Assembly (NCBI GenBank): GCA_002477465.1
Contig: DLPV01000052.1
Location: 1 to 17,610, forward strand
Direction: 5' to 3'
DNA: 17,610 bases
Source: Gammaproteobacteria bacterium UBA7449
GTDB lineage: Bacteria; Pseudomonadota; Gammaproteobacteria; Pseudomonadales; Pseudohongiellaceae
The notes beneath the pieces were generated by a model. It had not been told where the DNA came from and did no database searches. It saw only the letters and a list, made by a program, of their open reading frames with translations. The translations under genes were made by a program, and so were the position numbers. This document shows positions 14,956 through 17,610 of the stretch, piece after piece (positions within the stretch are counted from its first letter, which is position 1; each line of letters starts with the position of its first letter).

Positions 14956-15774
14956 TTAAAGCTCATTTCGCAGCTTTAACATGACATCCTGTGTCTGCGG
15001 CCTCACCCCTCGCCATAATGCAAATGACTCTGCGGCCTGCTCCACCAGCATGCCAAGCCCATCCAGGACCAAACCGGCTTCTTTTGATTTCGCCCACAGC
15101 ATAAATGCGGTATCGGTGGCGCCATACATCATGTCATAAGCGGTGAAATTTCCTGCAAATAATTCGCTGGAGAGTTCCAGGGTTTGATTCTGCAACCCCA
15201 TACTTGTGGCATTGATGACCAGATCAAATAGTAATTCATCGGGGTGGTTGAGCTCCCTCACCTCGATTGCAAACTCGCCACTGAAATCCTCTCGCAGCGC
15301 GTCTGCCCGTGAAGTCGTTCGGTTCATGATCGTAAGAGATGCGGGCTGTCGGTGAATCAGCTCGGCCATGGCACCTCTTGCTGCGCCGCCTGCTCCCAGG
15401 ATCAGGATGTTCTTACCTTTTATAGTGCAGTGGTTATTGTTTTCCAAATCCCGCACCAGACCTATGCCGTCGGTATTGTCGGCCCACAGCTTACCATCAA
15501 CGTCCATGCCAAGCGTGTTAGCTGCTTTGGCCAGAGCCGCCCGCGGGCTTGCGGTGTCCGCGAGCGCGAATGCAGCCTCTTTATACGGCACCGTCACATT
15601 TAGTCCACCGCCGCCACCGTTGAAAAAGGCTTTTACCCGAGCGGGAAATTCATGCGCGTCTACCCGCAGCTTTTCATAGGCCACATCCTGCTTGGTTAGG
15701 CTGGCAAACTGCGAGTGAATTTGTGGTGATTTACTTTGGGCGATGGGATCACCCATAACAGCATAACGCGTCAT
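14956..15774 (-). CDS. aroE: Shikimate dehydrogenase (NADP+) AroE
   Basis: Cytoplasmic enzyme reducing 3-dehydroshikimate to shikimate with NADPH, the fourth step of the chorismate pathway. 272 residues, the same as E. coli AroE. The substrate site SKSPQIH (14-20), NVTVPYK with catalytic Lys65, Asn86 and ADNTDG with Asp102 fall at the E. coli positions. The NADP-binding loop is GAGGAARG (127-134), followed by NRTTSR (151-156), which marks NADP preference. NATSMG and DGLGMLVEQAA complete the family. A run of five glycines precedes the NVTVPYK motif. It lies 31 bp downstream of hemF on the same strand and is probably cotranscribed, as in Pseudomonas. Confidence 0.96.
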   Translation of the reverse strand: MTRYAVMGDPIAQSKSPQIHSQFASLTKQDVAYEKLRVDAHEFPARVKAFFNGGGGGLNVTVPYKEAAFALADTASPRAALAKAANTLGMDVDGKLWADNTDGIGLVRDLENNNHCTIKGKNILILGAGGAARGAMAELIHRQPASLTIMNRTTSRADALREDFSGEFAIEVRELNHPDELLFDLVINATSMGLQNQTLELSSELFAGNFTAYDMMYGATDTAFMLWAKSKEAGLVLDGLGMLVEQAAESFALWRGVRPQTQDVMLKLRNEL

Positions 15775-15805
15775 GATGACCTCAATTGAGAAATGGGTTT
15801 GATCA

Positions 15806-16756
15806 CTATACCCACTCGCGGGATTTCAGGAAATTAGTGTAGAGCTTTTCCTCGGCAGAACCAGGCTCTGGTTTCCAATCATAGACCCAACGAACGACCG
15901 GGGGCAGTGACATAAGAATCGATTCAATACGACCGACGCCAGACTGTAGCCCAAACACTGTACCTCTATCATAAACAAGATTGAACTCCGCATATCGACC
16001 GCGACGATATTCTTGAAAACCCCTTTCTTTCTCACCGAACGGCAGGTTTTTTCGTCTTTCTACTATTGGGCTGTAGGCTTTCAAATAGCTGCCAGCCATG
16101 GCTTGAACAAAGGCAAAAGCCTCATCAAACTCCATCTCGTTAAAATCATCGAAGAAAAGACCTCCGACGCCTCTCGGTTCGTCGCGGTGCTTTAGGTGAA
16201 AATAATCATCACACCAGTTTTTAAACTTATTGTAATAGCCTTCCCCAAAGCCTGCGCAGGCCTCTTTCGCTGTGGTGTGCCAGTGAACACAGTCCTCTTC
16301 AAAACCATAATAGGGGGTCAGGTCATAGCCGCCGCCAAACCACCATACGGGTTCCTCGCCTTCCTTTTCCGCTACAAACAGTCGGAAATTTGCATGGGAC
16401 GTGGGCACATAAGGGTTCTCTGGATGCATCACCAGTGAAACCCCCATAGCCTGAAATGCGCGACCCGCTAATTCCGGTCTCTGCGCGGTAGCCGAGGCGG
16501 GCATAGATTTGCCGAATACATGAGAAAAGTTAACACCGCCTTTTTCAATCACCGCTCCATCGCTTATAACACGGGTTATACCCATGCCACCCTCTTCCCG
16601 GTCCCACTGGTCAGTAATAAAGTTTGCGGAGCCATCCAGGTCTTCAATGCCCGAACAGATATCGGTCTGCAGTTGCAGCAGAAATTCTCTGACCGCGGCA
16701 ATGTTTTCAGTCTTCAATTTTCTAATTCTCCCAAGAGCATGAACCGGAGCGATCAT
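15806..16756 (-). CDS. hemF: Oxygen-dependent coproporphyrinogen III oxidase HemF
   Basis: Cytoplasmic enzyme that uses O2 to decarboxylate coproporphyrinogen III to protoporphyrinogen IX in heme synthesis. It matches E. coli HemF almost end to end: GVNFSHVFG, MPASATA, NPYVPTSHANFR, WWFGGGYDLTPYYGFEED, WCDDYFHLKHRDEPRG, GGLFFDDFNE, RRGRYAEFNLVYDRGT and ESILMSLPP. The LQSGVGRIES loop has one residue more than the E. coli LQTGGRTES version. The frame opens at the ATG at 16756 (316 residues), but family alignment and a GGGAG site 10 bp upstream favour a TTG at 16717 (303 residues); the first 13 residues would then not be translated. It precedes aroE and follows dprA; the tsaC/yrdC gene often found between dprA and hemF is absent. 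It supplies heme for the oxidase and cytochromes in this window. Confidence 0.95.
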   Translation of the reverse strand: MIAPVHALGRIRKLKTENIAAVREFLLQLQTDICSGIEDLDGSANFITDQWDREEGGMGITRVISDGAVIEKGGVNFSHVFGKSMPASATAQRPELAGRAFQAMGVSLVMHPENPYVPTSHANFRLFVAEKEGEEPVWWFGGGYDLTPYYGFEEDCVHWHTTAKEACAGFGEGYYNKFKNWCDDYFHLKHRDEPRGVGGLFFDDFNEMEFDEAFAFVQAMAGSYLKAYSPIVERRKNLPFGEKERGFQEYRRGRYAEFNLVYDRGTVFGLQSGVGRIESILMSLPPVVRWVYDWKPEPGSAEEKLYTNFLKSREWV

Positions 16757-16927
16757 TCATGGTCCGGTATTGAGTTTCCTAATTTATTCTTTCGCCTGTC
16801 GGCACAGCACTGTAATGGAAGTCTATGTTAGAGAAGTACGCCCGTGCCAGTATTAATCTAGATCTAATTTAGTGGCGGTTTCGCGACATCAAGCAGGTAG
16901 CCCATTGAATCGAAACCGGGATCTTAC

Positions 16928-17610
16928 TCAATCGCGCAAATATATGCGCCCGTCCCTGTTTTCAACTTTTCCCGCTAATTCCAGTTTCAACAGCACCGTA
17001 TTGAGTTCTCCGGCTGTGAGGTTTTCACTTCCCATCAGGTCTTGTGGTAAGTTTTCAAACGCGGCGATTCGCCTCAGCAGTGACCGCTCTAGCTTCTCTG
17101 TCCGAGTATTGTTCGGCTGAGACAGTTTGGGAGAGACATCAGGCCTCGTCGATTCATGAAGTTTCATCAGACCGCTGATCGGTAGTCCCGCTATGACATC
17201 ACCCGCAGATTCCACCAGGGTTGCCCCGTCTCTAAGGAGTTGGTGACCGCCGCGAGACTGCTCTCTATCTACCTGGCCCGGGACAGCGAAGACTTCGCGA
17301 CCCTGTTCCGACGCAAATCGCGCAGTAATTAATGAGCCCGACCGCACGGTTGCTTCCACGACAATCGTGCCGAGGCTCAAACCGCTAATGAGGCGATTTC
17401 GTTGCGGAAACTGGACGGCACGGGGTGGTGCGCCAGGAAAAAACTCAGTGATGACCAGCGCTTCATTCTCCAACTGTTGCTGTAACGCCCGGTTTGCCTT
17501 CGGGTAATACACGTCAATACCAGTGCCAATAACAGCAATGGTATTGCCCGTTTCCAACGCACCGGTGTGCGCATTGCAGTCAACGCCCCTGGCCAGACCG
17601 CTCACGACCG
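16928..17610 (-). CDS. dprA: DNA-processing protein DprA (Smf), N-terminus cut by window edge
   Basis: Cytoplasmic single-strand DNA-binding protein that protects incoming DNA and loads RecA during natural transformation. Only the C-terminal 227 residues are present; the frame is open at the window edge, so the GTG at 17605 is internal rather than a start. The Rossmann-like domain is recognisable: SGLARGVD, VIGTGIDVYYP, FPQRNRLISGLS, VVEATVRSGSLITARFA, REVFAVPG and GGHQLLRDGA. After a linker (about residues 150-170 of the visible part) a winged-helix domain (LLRRIAAF to GRIYLRD), as in Gram-negative DprA, ends the protein. Downstream are hemF and aroE on the same strand after 170 bp without a gene. 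Presence of dprA alone does not prove competence, as it is widespread. Confidence 0.94.
   Translation of the reverse strand, partial: VVSGLARGVDCNAHTGALETGNTIAVIGTGIDVYYPKANRALQQQLENEALVITEFFPGAPPRAVQFPQRNRLISGLSLGTIVVEATVRSGSLITARFASEQGREVFAVPGQVDREQSRGGHQLLRDGATLVESAGDVIAGLPISGLMKLHESTRPDVSPKLSQPNNTRTEKLERSLLRRIAAFENLPQDLMGSENLTAGELNTVLLKLELAGKVENRDGRIYLRD

Overview
The window is ordinary chromosomal sequence from a Gram-negative bacterium, most likely a marine-type gammaproteobacterium related to the Pseudomonas/Cellvibrionales group. The evidence is the dense two-strand gene packing, the znuA/znuCB-polA-engB-cytochrome c4-dsbA order known from Pseudomonas, and a dprA-hemF-aroE block, also a gammaproteobacterial arrangement. 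It holds 16 protein genes, two of them cut by the window edges. I see no tRNA, rRNA, CRISPR array, transposase, integrase or phage gene.

Layout. 1-404 (-) is the start of dsbA, followed by cytochrome c4 (571-1182, -). Divergent from c4 is engB (1380-1967, +), which runs tail to tail into polA (1964-4711, -); the two share a CTAG that supplies both stop codons. znuA (4732-5622, -) lies just upstream of polA and is divergent from znuC-znuB (5855-7467, +). A candidate Zur operator sits between them. A convergent pair sco-ctaB (7474-9062, -) follows, then a gene-free stretch of about 650 bp with promoter-like elements. Next is a five-gene cytochrome c oxidase operon (9712-14645, +) closed by a strong rho-independent terminator (14662-14697). 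The right end carries aroE, hemF and the truncated dprA, all on the minus strand.

How the genes work together. About half of the window concerns aerobic respiration. The oxidase is an A-type heme-copper enzyme whose subunit II carries a CuA site plus two extra c-type heme domains resembling cytochrome c4. Two different subunit III-like proteins and a small subunit IV-like protein complete it. Divergently encoded Sco (CuA copper delivery) and CtaB (heme o synthesis) serve its assembly, HemF makes heme precursors with O2, and a free cytochrome c4 could donate electrons. CtaG/Cox11, SURF1 and CtaA are not in the window. ZnuABC imports zinc, DsbA forms periplasmic disulfides, EngB assembles the 50S subunit, AroE makes shikimate and DprA loads RecA during transformation.

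Most notable observations: (1) PolA has intact 5'-nuclease and polymerase motifs, but its 3'-5' exonuclease site has lost two catalytic aspartates (Asp to Asn in motif I, Asp to Arg in motif III), so it probably does not proofread. (2) The oxidase has a built-in diheme c4-like tail and paired subunit III genes. (3) Sco has a Met/His-rich insert next to its copper-ligand histidine. I found no strong case for an entirely new system here.
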